From the NCBI RefSeq assembly GCF_039555335.1, contig NC_092629.1, forward strand, positions 34,365,796 through 34,429,795: DNA of 64,000 nucleotides, read 5' to 3'. Each line of letters opens with the position of its first letter. Position 1 is the first letter of the stretch. Below are positions 11,701 through 22,109 of the stretch, in pieces. Made by a program: the position numbers and the translations under genes. The notes beneath the pieces were generated by a model that ran no database searches, was not told the origin of the DNA, and was given only the letters and a program-made list of their open reading frames with translations. This stretch comes from Amphiura filiformis. Taxonomy: Eukaryota > Echinodermata > Ophiuroidea > Amphilepidida > Amphiuridae.

Positions 11701-14700
11701 TCCAAATGACTTACCTGATGATTACAGCACATTATAAGTTCACACAAACCATTTAAACATGTACATACAATGTACAATACCCAAAATGATGAAAAAATAC
11801 CAATATTTCCTCTATAAGTATGCAGCCAGTGCACTTCCACTCAACTGCCATTTTAGATTTGAAATAGTTTGACCTGGCCATGACCTATAATCATTCCTAC
11901 ATCCTGTATGGTATTTGAAGAGTATTTGAAGACTATAATAGCATTCATGTTGGGTAAGGGATATATTGAATACTATAATACCATTCAACAAGTACATGAT
12001 ACTATTCAACACTATTCAACACTATTCGAGATAACTGAACCGAATAGTATTTCAGCTTGAATGGTGTTGAATGGTATAAAACCAGTATAATACCCTTCGA
12101 ATATTATTTGAAGAGTATTTGAAGACTATAATAGTATTCATGTTGGGTATTAAATAATTTAAATAACAAAACAATTTCTAACGGTTTTTAATTTAAAAAT
12201 TTGATTTAAATATGCAAATTAACTTTATTTTAACTAAAATTCATGAAAAAATACCACTAATTGTACATCCATTGATAATTTTATATATTTTACCTACTTC
12301 TTTACTCTAAACCAAGAAATAAACGGTATATTAAAAGATGCTCTATTTGAAATAGAGCATTGCATTGTGGGATACTATGTTGCCTGACTCTGCAACATGT
12401 TACCTGATTCAGCAGTATTTCCTGATCAGGCAGTCGGACCGGACTGCTTTGGTAGCTTTCGTCACTATCAATGTTGCATTAGATAACAAATCAGTACAGG
12501 AAAATAAAATGGGTGAAATGCATTATGGGAAATGTATATCTTCTCAGCTCCTAAACCCAAATGAAATCCTATTTCACTACACAGACACAAGAAGTACTTA
12601 CTATACACAGATCCAGGCTTTAATTTGGTCAGTATTACTCTATGTATATATTGTGTATGTTTCTCGGACCCTCCATCAACAAACTTAGTCCTGCTACCAG
12701 ATGCCGTCATGGTCATGTTCTCCACCTGGAATCCAAATTCTACCGTTGATTCTTTGGTGTCGTTGAATGTGCTCCATGTCACCATCGTCTGAGTTGGATC
12801 ACCTGACAAAAAAGCAAGTAAATTAAATTATTGCATCTCATAAATATTTCTTACACATGCCAAAGCCAGTAATTCAAGATGAGTGTGCCCACTCATCCTG
12901 CCATACATATATAGCAACATTTAGTAAGGGTGCAGCTCAGCCCCGACACTCAGAAGACTCGGTACGTATTTAGAAGACCAGCTATTCAGAAAACCCATTA
13001 TTCAGAAGGCCCGCTAGTCAAAATTTTCTGAGTAGCGGGCCTTCTAAATAACAGACCTTCTGAATAGTGGGCTTTTTGTTATATTTTATGTAAAAGTCCC
13101 CCTACTCCGATTTTTTTCTGACTATCGGGCTGTATCCAACACTAACCCTAAACACTTGGCCCAATGACGCCGCGAATAAAACCATTATGAAATCTTGAAA
13201 CAATTATATACTGAGTATACATTAAATTCAGGTTTTGTCAATAAAATTCAGAGATTCTGGTATACAAATTCAAAATTTGGGTTGATGTTACGTACCTCAA
13301 TGACAGGTTTCTGCTAAGACTTAGCACTTTCTCAAACTTTTGTCAGTCAGCTGAGGGATGATAAGAAAGACGGGGGGGGGGGGGGGGGCAAAACAATCAA
13401 CAGAGATGAAGGGAGCTACTTTCTTCTCCAACTCTTAACAGCCCCACCTACATCAGCTTCAACCGGAAGCAGCCGCCAAGGTGCCTGAATTGGTTAGTCA
13501 ATTCAAGAATTTGAAGGACATTCTTAGTATTCAGAATGCAATTTGATGTCTGATATGCTCACATAAAAAATACTGTCCAAGTGTCCATTCCCCAGCCCAA
13601 ATTGATTGAGGCATTTGTATAATGATGCCACATATGACATGGTTCACAGTGGACGACTAGAAGGCTATATATTTGTACACAAATACGGCTATACCCGCAT
13701 GTTATCGGTGTACACAAACTTACAGTCCTTATTTGCTGAGGACTTAGGTTGCTGTTGTCAGTCTCTCTAATTCACAGTGAAGCTATGCAATTTGATGGAT
13801 TGAAATTCACAATACGCAATTTGATTAGGGAAAGCTATTCCAGAGGGAGTATGTAAATTAAATGGAACAGCCATTTCAGAGGGAGTATGTAAATTAAATG
13901 GAACAGCTATTTTGGGACCATTTCAGAGAGAGAGTATGTAAATTAAATGGAACAGCCAAAGGTATGTAATTTAAATGGAACAGTCTTAACGCTTCACACA
14001 TAGTATTTCCAATTATCATCATCTATAATTATTATAATACACTATTGAAATTCACAATATGCAATTTGATTAGGGAAAAGCTATTCCAGAGGGAGTATGT
14101 AAATTAAATGGAACAGCCATTTCAGAGGGAGTATGTAAATTAAATGGAATAGCCTATTTTGTGGCCATTCCAGAGGGAGTATGTAAATTAAATAGAACAG
14201 CCAATGGGTATATAACTTAACTGGAACAACCTTAACGTTTATGTTATCTATATTATAATTACGCTATTGTCTGTGAATCTGTTTAGTCCTACGTGTATGG
14301 GGTGGGATGGGATGAGTGTTATTAACAATATAATTCTCAGGTGCAATCTGTGTACAAACTCTGAGCCCTGAAGCTGCTTTATTTGATGATAAACGGACGG
14401 CCCTTTTTAACATTTGGGGCCCTAGGGCCCATAATATTTGACTTATGAGGCTCATGCACATATGTTGAAGTATAATTCTCAAGTGCTATCAGTAGACTCA
14501 AGCTGGATGGGCACTGTAGCTGCTTTATTGACTGAGTAACGGCTGGCCCTATGTTTTAGCGTTTTGGGCCCTGGGGCCAATGGTGTGACATATGGGGCTC
14601 ATATGTACATATAACAATATAATTCTCAGGTGCAATCTGTGTACAAACTCTGAGCTCTAAAGTTGCTTTATTTGATGAAAAACGGCCAAGCCTTTGCTTT

Positions 14701-15816
14701 AACATTTGGGGCCCCGGGACCCATAATATTTGACTTACGGGGCTCATGTGCATATGTTGAAATATAATTCTCAAGTGCTATCAGCAGACTCAAGCTGGAC
14801 ATTGTAGCTGCTTTCTTTCTGGAACAACGACCGGACCTATGATTTAGATTTTGGGTCATATTATGTGACATATGGGGCTCATATGTACATATAACAATAT
14901 AATTCTCAAGTGCAATCGGTGTACAAACTCTGAGCTCTAAAGCTGCTTTATTTGATGAAAAATGGCCGGCCCTTTGCTTTAACATTTGGGGCCCTGGGGC
15001 CCATAATATTTGACTTATGGGGCTCATGTGCATATGTTGAAATATAATACTCAAGTGCTATCAGCAGACTCAAGCTGGACATTGTAGCTGCTTTCTTTGC
15101 GGAGTAACGGCCGGCCCTATGCTTTAGCGTTTGGGGCCCTGGGGCCCATATTATGTGACACATGGGGTTCATATATATATATAACAATATAATGCTGAAG
15201 ACCTATTAGTGTACCAAATCTAAACCCTGTAGCTCCTTTATTTGCTAAGAAACGACCGGCCCTTTGTTTTAACATTTGGGCCTCTGGGGCCCCTAGCCTT
15301 AAACATCTGGGGCCAAAATGGGCAAAAGACAATTTACAACTTAGGGCCCATACATGTGCCACATATGAGCTCTAGTGCCCTTGTAGTTTTATGTATGGGG
15401 TAGGGCCCATAAGTGTACCACATATGGGCCCTGTGGCCCTTGTAGTTTTAGCGCTAGCCTTGACAGAATGTTGTGTTTGATGGAGGAAGAGGAGGAGAAA
15501 GAAGAAGAAGAAATGGAGAAGAAACCATAGGATGGCAATATACCCATTCATGCTTCGCATACGGGTATAAATAGTAAAGTACATTGCTTCCTATCTCTTT
15601 AGTTATATTCGTCTCAGATGATACAGTCTCTTATACATGTACCAATAGTTCTTAGAGGCTGACAATTCGGCCCATATTGTGCCCCCATAAGTTTTCAACA
15701 CAAGTTAACAACTTACCAGTAGCTGACAAATGTACTTGTTCTGGTTGCAGCCATATTGAATCCAATGCTGTTACCACGGAAACCAAACCCAATGTGCATA
15801 TCACTACAGACCTCAT
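2602..15816 (-). CDS. ACP7-like: Gene B: purple acid phosphatase, ACP7-like (5' half, partial)
   Basis: Secreted metallophosphoesterase of the purple acid phosphatase family (binuclear Fe-containing centre, hydrolyses phosphomonoesters). Six exons on the minus strand: 15,717-15,833, 12,602-12,802, 8,551-8,739, 6,961-7,084, 3,501-3,569, 2,602-2,713. All junctions are GT-AG and phases fit. The chosen ATG at 15,816-15,814 opens a hydrophobic signal peptide ending near VVTA, followed by PEQVHLSATGDPTQ, the start of the fibronectin-like N-terminal domain. Metal-binding motifs present are YGDMG (exon 3), GDFAYD (exon 3/4, with the Fe-binding Tyr) and GNHE (exon 4). The histidine motifs lie in exons 7 and 9, beyond the left edge. 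An acceptor upstream of the ATG, shared with gene A, suggests a separate 5' UTR exon. Exon 3 differs from gene A at about 10 of 63 residues. The substrate is unknown. Confidence 0.88.
2714..3500. other. Intron 5 of gene B, no recognised element
   Basis: AT-rich sequence with a CA/CCCC-rich stretch at 3,418-3,475 just beyond the exon 5 donor. In gene A the matching spot carries three extra copies of the exon 5 end; here there are none. Confidence 0.6.
3501..3569 (-). CDS. ACP7-like: Gene B exon 5
   Basis: Encodes NFSNYKNRFTMPMYEEVESL then WY; the first base completes the Tyr codon of exon 4. Donor GTAAGTG. Same length (69 bases) and phase as gene A exon 5. Confidence 0.88.
4766..4811 (-). pseudogene. 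Captured copy 1 of the exon 4 3' end with donor
   Basis: About 46 bases match the end of exon 4 at 6,961-7,006 (codons YVPYMTCPGNHEIAY), followed by the same ACTTAC (GTAAGT on the minus strand) donor and intron start. There is no acceptor or 5' part of the exon. It marks the end of the first higher-order unit of the minisatellite. Confidence 0.85.
5703..5748 (-). pseudogene. Captured copy 2 of the exon 4 3' end with donor
   Basis: Matches the copy at 4,766-4,811 exactly 937 bp away, including the intact donor. The upstream half of the exon is missing. It is a potential decoy donor in the intron 4 transcript. Confidence 0.85.
5941..6300 (+). repeat. Six 60-bp subunits inside the minisatellite
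   Basis: Six perfectly phased 60-bp copies, each three 20-bp units, starting ATTGCTACGGAATCATGG. They differ mainly by a T/A change in the last bases. The first two higher-order units have this 60-mer only once, so this is a recent local amplification. Confidence 0.95.
6961..7084 (-). CDS. ACP7-like: Gene B exon 4
   Basis: Encodes DFAYDMRDKNGMVGDEF through CPGNHEIAY and carries two metal-ligand motifs, GDFAYD (with the preceding exon) and GNHE. Acceptor TTGTAG, donor GTAAGT. 124 bases, as in gene A. Confidence 0.92.
7137..7310. repeat. Imperfect foldback repeat
   Basis: GTCGGGCATTGTGAAAAATC pairs with an inverted version near 7,245-7,265 around a CCTCGGAATATCC core. A related, tighter palindrome lies at 37,408-37,510 in intron 5 of gene A. 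Confidence 0.6.
7343..7559. mobile_element. 217-bp TTAACCCC-ended foldback element
   Basis: Begins TTAACCCCCTGAGCACTACC and ends with the inverse GGGGTTAA. The halves share GATTGGTC-type words in inverted orientation. Relatives: 28,307-29,584 (interrupted) and near 61,110-61,338. Confidence 0.65.
7859..8336. mobile_element. 478-bp foldback element
   Basis: Inverted arms of about 50 bp containing TTTTCACGGGAAAATTTTCT at both ends (7,859-7,910 and 8,285-8,336). No coding potential; the open frame at 8,036-8,341 runs into the arm. Confidence 0.65.
8551..8739 (-). CDS. ACP7-like: Gene B exon 3
   Basis: Encodes YRCGSSYVWSSQFYFRALPS, then YGDMG and LQVEAQDGVYDAILHLG. The Asp of GDMG is the first metal ligand of the family. 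Donor GTTAGT, acceptor ATTCCAG. 189 bases as in gene A. Confidence 0.92.
8818..9440 (+). repeat. Direct duplication of a GGGGTCATT-rich sequence
   Basis: GAGTATGACACTAGG followed by AAAAAGGGGTCATTCAGT appears at 8,818 and again at 9,254, with further AAAAAGGGGGTC words to 9,570. Unclassified. Confidence 0.5.
10006..12455. mobile_element. 2.45-kb inverted-repeat element in intron 2 of gene B
   Basis: Arms of about 75 bp starting CCGGTCCGACTGCCTGATCA face each other at 10,006-10,078 and 12,370-12,455. Inside each end are arrays of self-complementary words such as AATAGTATTCGAAGACTAT (10,230-10,545 and 11,905-12,150). The middle has no recognisable transposase. The two ends look like structural arrays around a cargo. 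Confidence 0.6.
10740..10845 (+). other. Possible tRNA-derived (SINE-like) sequence
   Basis: GCGCTTGTCTGCAGTTCC followed by GGTCCGTGATTCAAAACC resembles the variable arm and B box of a class II tRNA, with a weak A-box-like stretch upstream. Too degenerate to be a functional tRNA. Confidence 0.3.
12602..12802 (-). CDS. ACP7-like: Gene B exon 2
   Basis: Encodes GDPTQTMVTWSTFNDTKEST through LKPGSVY, the fibronectin-like N-terminal domain of purple acid phosphatases. It contains a likely N-glycosylation site (NMTM). Acceptor TGTCAG, donor GTAAGT. 201 bases as in gene A. Confidence 0.92.
12960..13085. repeat. Hairpin of AGAAGGCCCGCTA type
   Basis: AGAAGGCCCGCTAGTC pairs with the inverted GTAGCGGGCCTTCT 12 bases further on, flanked by further ATTCAGAA words. 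A small foldback repeat in intron 1 of gene B. Confidence 0.6.
13372..13388 (+). repeat. Homopolymer run of 17 G
   Basis: Seventeen uninterrupted G after AAGAAAGAC. The exact length is likely polymorphic or error-prone in sequencing. Confidence 0.9.
13512..13600 (+). mobile_element. Right-arm fragment of the TTAA foldback family
   Basis: Contains ATTCAGAATGCAATTTGATG, AATACTGTCCAAG and CCCCAGCCC, the right arm of the family at 21,414-22,073. The rest of the element is missing. Confidence 0.6.
13815..14235 (+). repeat. Degenerate repeats of AGAGGGAGTATGTAAATTAAA type
   Basis: At least six copies of GAGGGAGTATGTAAATTAAA with GGAACAGCC, in two blocks each beginning ATTCACAATA(C/T)GCAATTTG. Related in wording to the CTATTCCA foldback family found elsewhere in the window. 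Confidence 0.6.
14285..15460 (-). repeat. Dimeric satellite-like tandem array, about 285-bp period
   Basis: CAATATAATTCTCAGGTGC recurs at about 14,325, 14,613 and 14,895, and GAAATATAATTCTCAAGTGC at 14,759, with variants at about 14,467 and 15,039. Two related half-units of about 145 bp alternate, each with a GGGGCCC core. Minus-strand frames through it repeat a motif like ISQILWAPGPQMLK but show no domain. It lies in intron 1 of gene B. Confidence 0.8.
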
Positions 15817-15833
15817 TTCTATCTTGCAAACAC
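15717..15833 (-). CDS. ACP7-like: Gene B exon 1 (start codon and signal peptide)
   Basis: The ATG is at 15,816-15,814. The frame reads MRSVVICTLGLVSVVTALDS and runs directly into PEQVHLSATG. Seventeen bases of 5' sequence precede the ATG in the exon. Acceptor TTTTTCAG, donor GTAAGT. It has one more base than the matching exon of gene A. Confidence 0.88.
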
Positions 15834-16502
15834 CTGAAAAAGATATAAAATATTCATGTAATTGTATATAATTACATACACATGTTACCAGTGATATTAG
15901 GCAAAAGTAATATTAGGCAGTAACATTAGGTAATATTGGTTGCCATCAGCGACCGACTGAAAAAAATTTAGAAATCTGGGGTTTTTTTTTCAATCAGTTT
16001 TTATGAAGAAACCTTAAATTTGGACAGTATCAAGGACATTTTGTATTTGTTATTCATTCATTTTATTTACTAAATGCATATTTGATCAAAACAGGCAGTA
16101 TTTCCATTTAAATTCAGTCCAAAAAATGTACAGTCAATTAAAAGTGTTAGAAGGTCAACCAAACAATTTATTTTTGGGTGTTATCACAAATAATACATTA
16201 TATTCTAAAGGTATTCATAGGAGCATAGCAAAAAAAAAAAATCCCAGATGACCACCTGGTGAACCTTTTGGGTACTTTTTTCAAATTTATCAGAAGCTTC
16301 AGAAGGTACCTTCCAAATAGTAGACTTGATACAAGTAATATTAATAAAAACAAGATGAGTCCCAAAACTGTTTCAATTAGAATATGTGTGCAGTATATTT
16401 AATTTGAATAGGTACCCGGAATGTCATCCGGTAGCCCTACCATATCCGATATAGTTTCCCAAAAAGTAATCCGGTAATAAGTTTCCTCAAAAGTCATGCA
16501 TA

Positions 16503-16827
16503 GAGGCCCTTCGCAATTAATTATTAGTTTCCTGTTTACCACCCGCGTCCAAAATTGAAAATCTCAAAATAATTAATTATTTCATTTTTATTTCTAATTT
16601 TCTCCTTTAAAATAACTTTCAACTACTTCTACTTGTCATTTTCTGACTTTAATAATATCAACAATAATGATGAATGAACAAAGAGTACAACTCCACCTTC
16701 ACTTATTTATAAAATCAAATATTGTTGTGAAATAATTAAATGCCCGCTCTAGTCAAACGAGTCAATAGTTGCTTGTAATAGTTCAAACTAAATAAACAGG
16801 AAACTAATAATCAAGTGCGACGGGCCT
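16503..16827. mobile_element. 325-bp inverted-repeat element
   Basis: Ends are inverted copies of about 35 bp containing ATTAGTTTCCTGTTTA (16,503-16,538 and 16,793-16,827). No coding capacity. Confidence 0.65.
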
Positions 16828-16899
16828 AATCCGCTACCTGCTGCACCTACCAAAAGGTACCAACTATATATTTTCCAGTAGTAGTTAGCGATTACTTCG

Positions 16900-17043
16900 A
16901 TTATAGCATATTCAACCCATCGTTTATAGATGTTTTTCAAACAAATCCAGGCTACCTGGCGATCATGCATATCAACCTATGCATGACCATGATGACTGGA
17001 TTTGTTGGGAAAACGTCCAACGATGGATTGAATATGCTATAGT
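16900..17043. repeat. Foldback repeat of TTATAGCATATTCAA type
   Basis: TTATAGCATATTCAACCCAT pairs with the inverted form ending at 17,043, and AACAAATCCAG pairs with CTGGATTTGTT inside. Confidence 0.65.
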
Positions 17044-17604
17044 CTTCCAGCTACCTACCTAATTTGCATGTGACATTGGCCTGTGATTATATCCATCAGT
17101 GACTACCGGAAAGTCATCTGTAAAACTCTCATTTTTTTTTCACTGTACTGTGCAGTATTCGATGGACTAATAAAAAAGAGTCAATACATACCAGCATTCT
17201 GTATCATATGGATGTACTATGTTATGTGGTGTGATGTGTTATACTGATGTGGCAAGTGATTTACTGCAGGTGCAGGTGTTGCAATGTCAAGTTCAGGTTG
17301 ATCTCTAATATCACTATGGACAACAATGACCTCATTCCAGTGGCATTGTTCAATAACCTCAATTAAACAATCATATTGCAAACTTGAAATTTGACCTCTG
17401 GTTGCAGAGTATGAGTTTTTTACTCAAATTTGCAAAAATCATTCAATGAATGTACAAATGTATTGGGGTTAAAGAACTGTGCCCAGATTAGATGAGCATG
17501 TTGTGGATCTAAGGGGATTATTATATGTTGGGTGTTGGACTGCTGGTGCTGGATATTAGGCCTACACATTGTATTACCAAAGGTGGGTGGATGGGGTACA
17601 TACC

Positions 17605-17794
17605 TATAATTTGGTTCACCTCAAGTTCGGTAGTGACATCTAAGGTTTTTCGCAGTTGCGCCACAAGCGTGCCAACAAGCCGCCTCTGTATGAGCTTGTA
17701 TGCGTGCGTGCACACTTGGTCTCAGCGATACGATACTGCGGCGAGCAAAACACGCACATACGTCACTACCAAACTTGAAGTGAACCAAATTATA
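17605..17794. mobile_element. 190-bp TATAATTTGGTTCACC element, copy 1
   Basis: Terminal inverted repeats TATAATTTGGTTCACCTCAA with AAGTTCGGTAGTGAC inside. A second copy lies at 31,280-31,472 in intron 8 of gene A. Confidence 0.75.
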
Positions 17795-18457
17795 GATTGC
17801 CACTGGGGTGTATATAGCCAGTGGAAAACTGCCCCCTCCCGAAAAAATTTTCAGGGATAAAATGGGGATGGCAAAAAGTAAAGTGTCCTTTAATAGGAGG
17901 CTATCATTTTCTTCGGAAAGGGGTGGGGTAAATTTACAAAAAGTTGGCGTCAATGACCCCCCCCCCCCCATCACCGATACACCTTACCCCCAAAATAGGC
18001 TAAAATTGTACTGAAATCAGTCTTTTTGAATAAAATAAATATCTGTGGTCATCTTGTGACTCCCTACATTTTGGTCATCAAAACTTCAACCTCCCCACCC
18101 CCATTTTTCTTTCCAAAAATTTATGACCCCCCATTTGGGACCCCTTCCAAAGAAAATGATAGCCCCCTTAAAATGATGTCAAATGGGACTTACATTTCAT
18201 CAAAATTGGAGCATTTTAACTTTAGCCCTAACCTTTGACCTTTTGGCTTATAAACTCCTGAATGATAAGTTGGAGGTAGATCAACCTGTTAATGCTGTTA
18301 TATAGGCCTATACTTTTTCTGAATCCCTATGATCAGAGTATCATTTTGGTGTTGATTTTTGTTAAATAATTGAGCAGTTTTGGTCTATCAATACATCTTA
18401 TTTCCATAAAAGTGGGTGGTAATTATGGGTGTTGTCAATTACTCATGTCTGTCAAAA

Positions 18458-18951
18458 GGGCTATTCCATTTAAAATCCACCTCCCCTGTGGAAGATTTAG
18501 CTTATGTCTTCAACAGTGGGAGTATGAGTTTTGACTTGAATAGACATTGGTGTAACTTTACTTCCATTTAAAATACTCACTCCCAGTGGCGGCACCATGG
18601 GGGGGGGGGGGCATGGGGAGGAAATGTCCCCCATGCCCCCCCTGTTGCCCCCCCAGAAAAAACCCAAAATTACGAAAATTTCCACTTTTTGCGGTAATTT
18701 TGGGCAAATTTTGTTGATTTTGCCACCCCTGAAATTCACTTTTCCCCCCTAATGCCCCCCGAAAAAAATTTCCTGGCGCCGCCATTGCTCACTCCAGTTG
18801 TGGAATATATAGCTAAAGCCATAATACAGGGAGAGTATGGGTTTCAAAATGATTAACCCTGACCAATTACATTTGAAAAACATACTCCCTCTGTGGAAGA
18901 TATTTCCAAAATCTTCCACAGGGGTATTGTGGATTTTAACTGGAATAGCCC
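18458..18951. mobile_element. GGGCTATTCC foldback element interrupted by an hAT-like element
   Basis: Both ends read GGGCTATTCC inward, with CTGTGGAAGATTTAGC-type words repeated in inverse orientation. The element at 18,584-18,787 is inserted in it. Relatives: 38,136-38,414, 44,340-44,508, 47,732-47,924, 52,350-52,603, 53,839-53,957, 55,753-55,936. Confidence 0.8.
18584..18787. mobile_element. 204-bp hAT-like element, exact borders
   Basis: Ends CAGTGGCGGCACCATGG and, inverted, CAATGGCGGCGCCAGG. The 8-bp target duplication is CTCACTCC (18,576-18,583 and 18,788-18,795). The empty site is seen in the related foldback copy near 38,250. The 8-bp duplication and CA(G/A)TGGCGG ends are typical of the hAT superfamily. 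The G-rich and C-rich interior has no gene. Confidence 0.85.
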
Positions 18952-19424
18952 AAAGGCTGGATAAGGTAAGTTATTTGGAACACTGGTGTTTGAAACGGTC
19001 AACCCTCTTACTCATCATGCTCATTTCTCTCATAGTAATAAATTTTAAAAGGCAGGATAGGCCTGCAATATGTCCGAACACCACCTTAAAACTTAGCCAA
19101 TGTTACACTGGTCTACTTTACTGCGACATTTCAGATTTGCAAATCACCATGCTTGTAATACCATAGATGATGTTGCAGGCAAATTTTAATAGACAGGATA
19201 CGCCTGCAACAGGTCCAAACCCATCTTCAAAACTTTGATGTTACACTGGTCCACTTTACTGTGACACTTCAGATTGCACATCACCATGCTCTTAATACCA
19301 TGGATGGTGTTGCAGGCACTCAGTGTATCACTGGCCTAGCCAGTTGGGGTGCCCCTGGAAATCATGGATATTATTTTCACCCCCTCCTCTGCAATCTCAA
19401 GATCCTCTCCCCTCACACTATGGA

Positions 19425-20168
19425 CAGGGTTGTAGCTAGGACATTTTTAGTGCTGGGCAGCATTTGATGAAAATCTTGCATACAGTAAGCCAAAAAATAA
19501 GGTACCAGTTATGTTCACCCCTTGCATATACTAAACAAAGACAGATATGTCATAATTGGAACGAGCAGCCAACAGCTGCATCTTTTAGCTTTAATTTAAG
19601 ACCTCATTTGTTGAAATTGTTCAAGAAATAAAGATATGACAATCCAAAAACCCAAGGAAGATGCAGTTTGCTCCATTGCGTGCCCTATTGATTTGCACAC
19701 AGTGCGTTCACGAACATGAGAACCAGTGTCATGCTTCCATTAATTAACACGTTAAACCTAGCGTCGTGCTTTCATTGATTAGAACACAAAAGTGCAACTT
19801 TTCATTTCGTTTCTTTATTAGGTTTAAGACCACCGTTTCTTTAATTCTCAACCAATTTCAACAAATGAGGTCTTAAATCAGAGCTAGAGAGTACAGGTAT
19901 CAGCTTCGTGTTTTAATTTTGACACATTTTTCTTTATTTAGGATATACAGGGGTGAACACAACTGGTACCTTAATTTTTTGGCTTACTGTATTTGACCAT
20001 TTGTCGTCAAAATTGATCAAATTCTTGACAAATTCAACAAAATTGTGCAATTTTGGACTCTGGGTGGTGGGCTCTAGCTCTAATGTCAAAATTGCAGTTG
20101 AGTGGTGGGCTCCAAAACTGAGTGGTGGGCTCTGCCGCCCACCACTGCCCACTGTAGCTACAACCCTG
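19425..20168. mobile_element. CAGGGTTGTAGCTA hAT-like element with a nested insertion
   Basis: Ends CAGGGTTGTAGCTAGG and the inverse GTAGCTACAACCCTG. The target duplication is ACTATGGA/CCTATGGA (7 of 8 bases). Without the nested 507-bp element it would be about 235 bp, matching the uninterrupted relative at 57,805-58,025. Confidence 0.8.
19483..19989. mobile_element. 507-bp TA-targeted element nested in the hAT-like element
   Basis: Inverted ends CAGTAAGCCAAAAAATAAGG, flanked by TA (19,481-19,482 and 19,990-19,991). The uninterrupted relative near 57,850 reads TTTCATATTTGG across the junction, giving the empty site. The TA duplication suggests Tc1/mariner-type mobilisation (inference). A relative lies at 22,110-22,686. 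Confidence 0.85.
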
Positions 20169-21413
20169 CCTATGGACCACAATGGCCTCATCTCAATGGC
20201 TTCATTAATTTATCTGTTTATTGGTTGTGGTATTTCAATATAGTCTTCATCAGTATGATCAACAATTGAAAAAAAAAAATCTAAAATAAACTGAATAGAA
20301 ATGAGTTTAAAAAACTAGGGTCTTTTGGTGATAGTGAAATTAGGAACCTCAGCCAATTCCTCCCTCTTCTACTCTCCCTTCTCCTCTCCTATCTTTTCCC
20401 CCTAACTTTCAACAATGTTAGCATACTGATTATGAAGTCTCTTTATGAGCAAAGTTCAGGTGAGACAAAATCTATTCTGAGCCACTTGACAAAGAAAATA
20501 ATAAATCAAAGGCAATATATAAATTTATATATAGCTCATTACTTTTCAATTATTCCAGCTCCAGTGACACCGCATTAATCTCCTGGATGTATTGAAATAG
20601 GTATTAGCATTTTACTTTAAGTGACCCTACAGACTTTTAATTTGACATAAAATATTTGATATAAGGCTGAATAAAACATGTTTGTTGTCTGTAGCAGGTC
20701 AAAAATGTCAAATGCGAAATGCGTTTTATTTTTTTTTTTTTTATAAACCATGTCTTCAAATGAAAAAAAAACCCTTTTTTTGCTGCAAATTGGAATGGGA
20801 ATTTACAGTGGGTCTCTCTTACACACACATAAATCATATTTCTTCATATTCAAGAATATTTATGATCCCCTTTCAGTAACTCTGCATTGAACCTTATCAT
20901 GTGGATCACTCGCACCTGTGATTAGTATCTTTGTATTCAATACTATGATTGCAGACATACACAGGTGATGAGTACAACCTGCTTGTAGTGCAGCGCGATA
21001 TATTCAAAATTGTTTCACCTATTGCTATGGTAATTAATCCAATTTATTACGTTATTCAACCAGCGTATAGTTGAAACCGTTGTTACTTCTGAATCATATG
21101 TCCTTATTTGAAATTTAACATTTGTTATAAAAATATAATTTATCTACACATTTTATTTTCACATAAATTATATCATACAACGTACTTGTGTAAGAATAAC
21201 TATTATTTCATGTACATGTAGAATATGTATATGTGGCAGTCACTACCACATGTAAATTTTAAATGGAGTCACTCATTTTCAGATAACCCCATTTGAAATT
21301 CACTCAGCTTTACAAGGTGTAGTAATATATGCTATTGATCATGCTGATACTGTACCTTGTAACAAATTCATAATACCACTAAGTCATTCTAAATATATCT
21401 TTAGCAATGTTAA

Positions 21414-22073
21414 GGGATCTAAAATGAGCGTTTATTGCATTTCGACAGTATTTTTGTGGGACATGAGAGCACCTCAGACCTATCGAATTGCATTCTGAAT
21501 ACTGAAGCATGTCTTTCTGATATCAAATAATTTTCATTTTTTTAAATCACAGTATAATAAAAATTTTATGACAAATTATAAAAAATTGATATTTTTCAAA
21601 TTTTTGATATATAACAGTCCTCGAAGTAAACTTTACAAATCTGATGATTTATACTTAAAGTGTATGTAGCAGGGAGGAAGAGCCGACGGTCAATTGAAAA
21701 TTTTGACCTTTCATATTGAAGATATGGATTTTTTCCCAAAAGACCAAATTTTTTTGATGTTTTGGGAAAAAAAATCCATATCTTCAATACGAAAGGTCAA
21801 AATTTTCAATTGATCGCCGGCTTTTCATCCCACCTACATACACTTTAAGTAGAAATCATCAGATTTATAAAGTTTACTTCAAGTACTGTTAAATATCAAA
21901 AATATCAATTTTTAATGATTTGCCATAAAATGTGTCTTAAATTGCGAATTTCAAAAAAATCAAAATTATTTGATATCAGAATGACATTCTTCGTATTCAG
22001 AATGCAATTCGACATGTTTGATGTGCTCTAATGTCCCACAATAAATACTGTCCAAACGTTCATACCCCAGCCC
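21414..22073. mobile_element. TTAA-flanked palindromic foldback element, copy 2
   Basis: 660 bp, TTAA at 21,410-21,413 and 22,074-22,077. The best preserved centre reads GGATTTTTTCCCAAAA ... TTTTGGGAAAAAAAATCC around 21,730-21,775. Near full-length partner of the copies at 549-1,198 and 62,789-63,443. Confidence 0.8.
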
Positions 22074-22109
22074 TTAAGTATATATTAAGCAAAAGCAAAA
22101 TATTTAATA

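Noticed and set aside
14264..15362. Overlapping minus-strand frames with repeated APGPQMLK-type motifs
   Set aside because: They coincide with the tandem satellite; motif repetition reflects DNA repetition.
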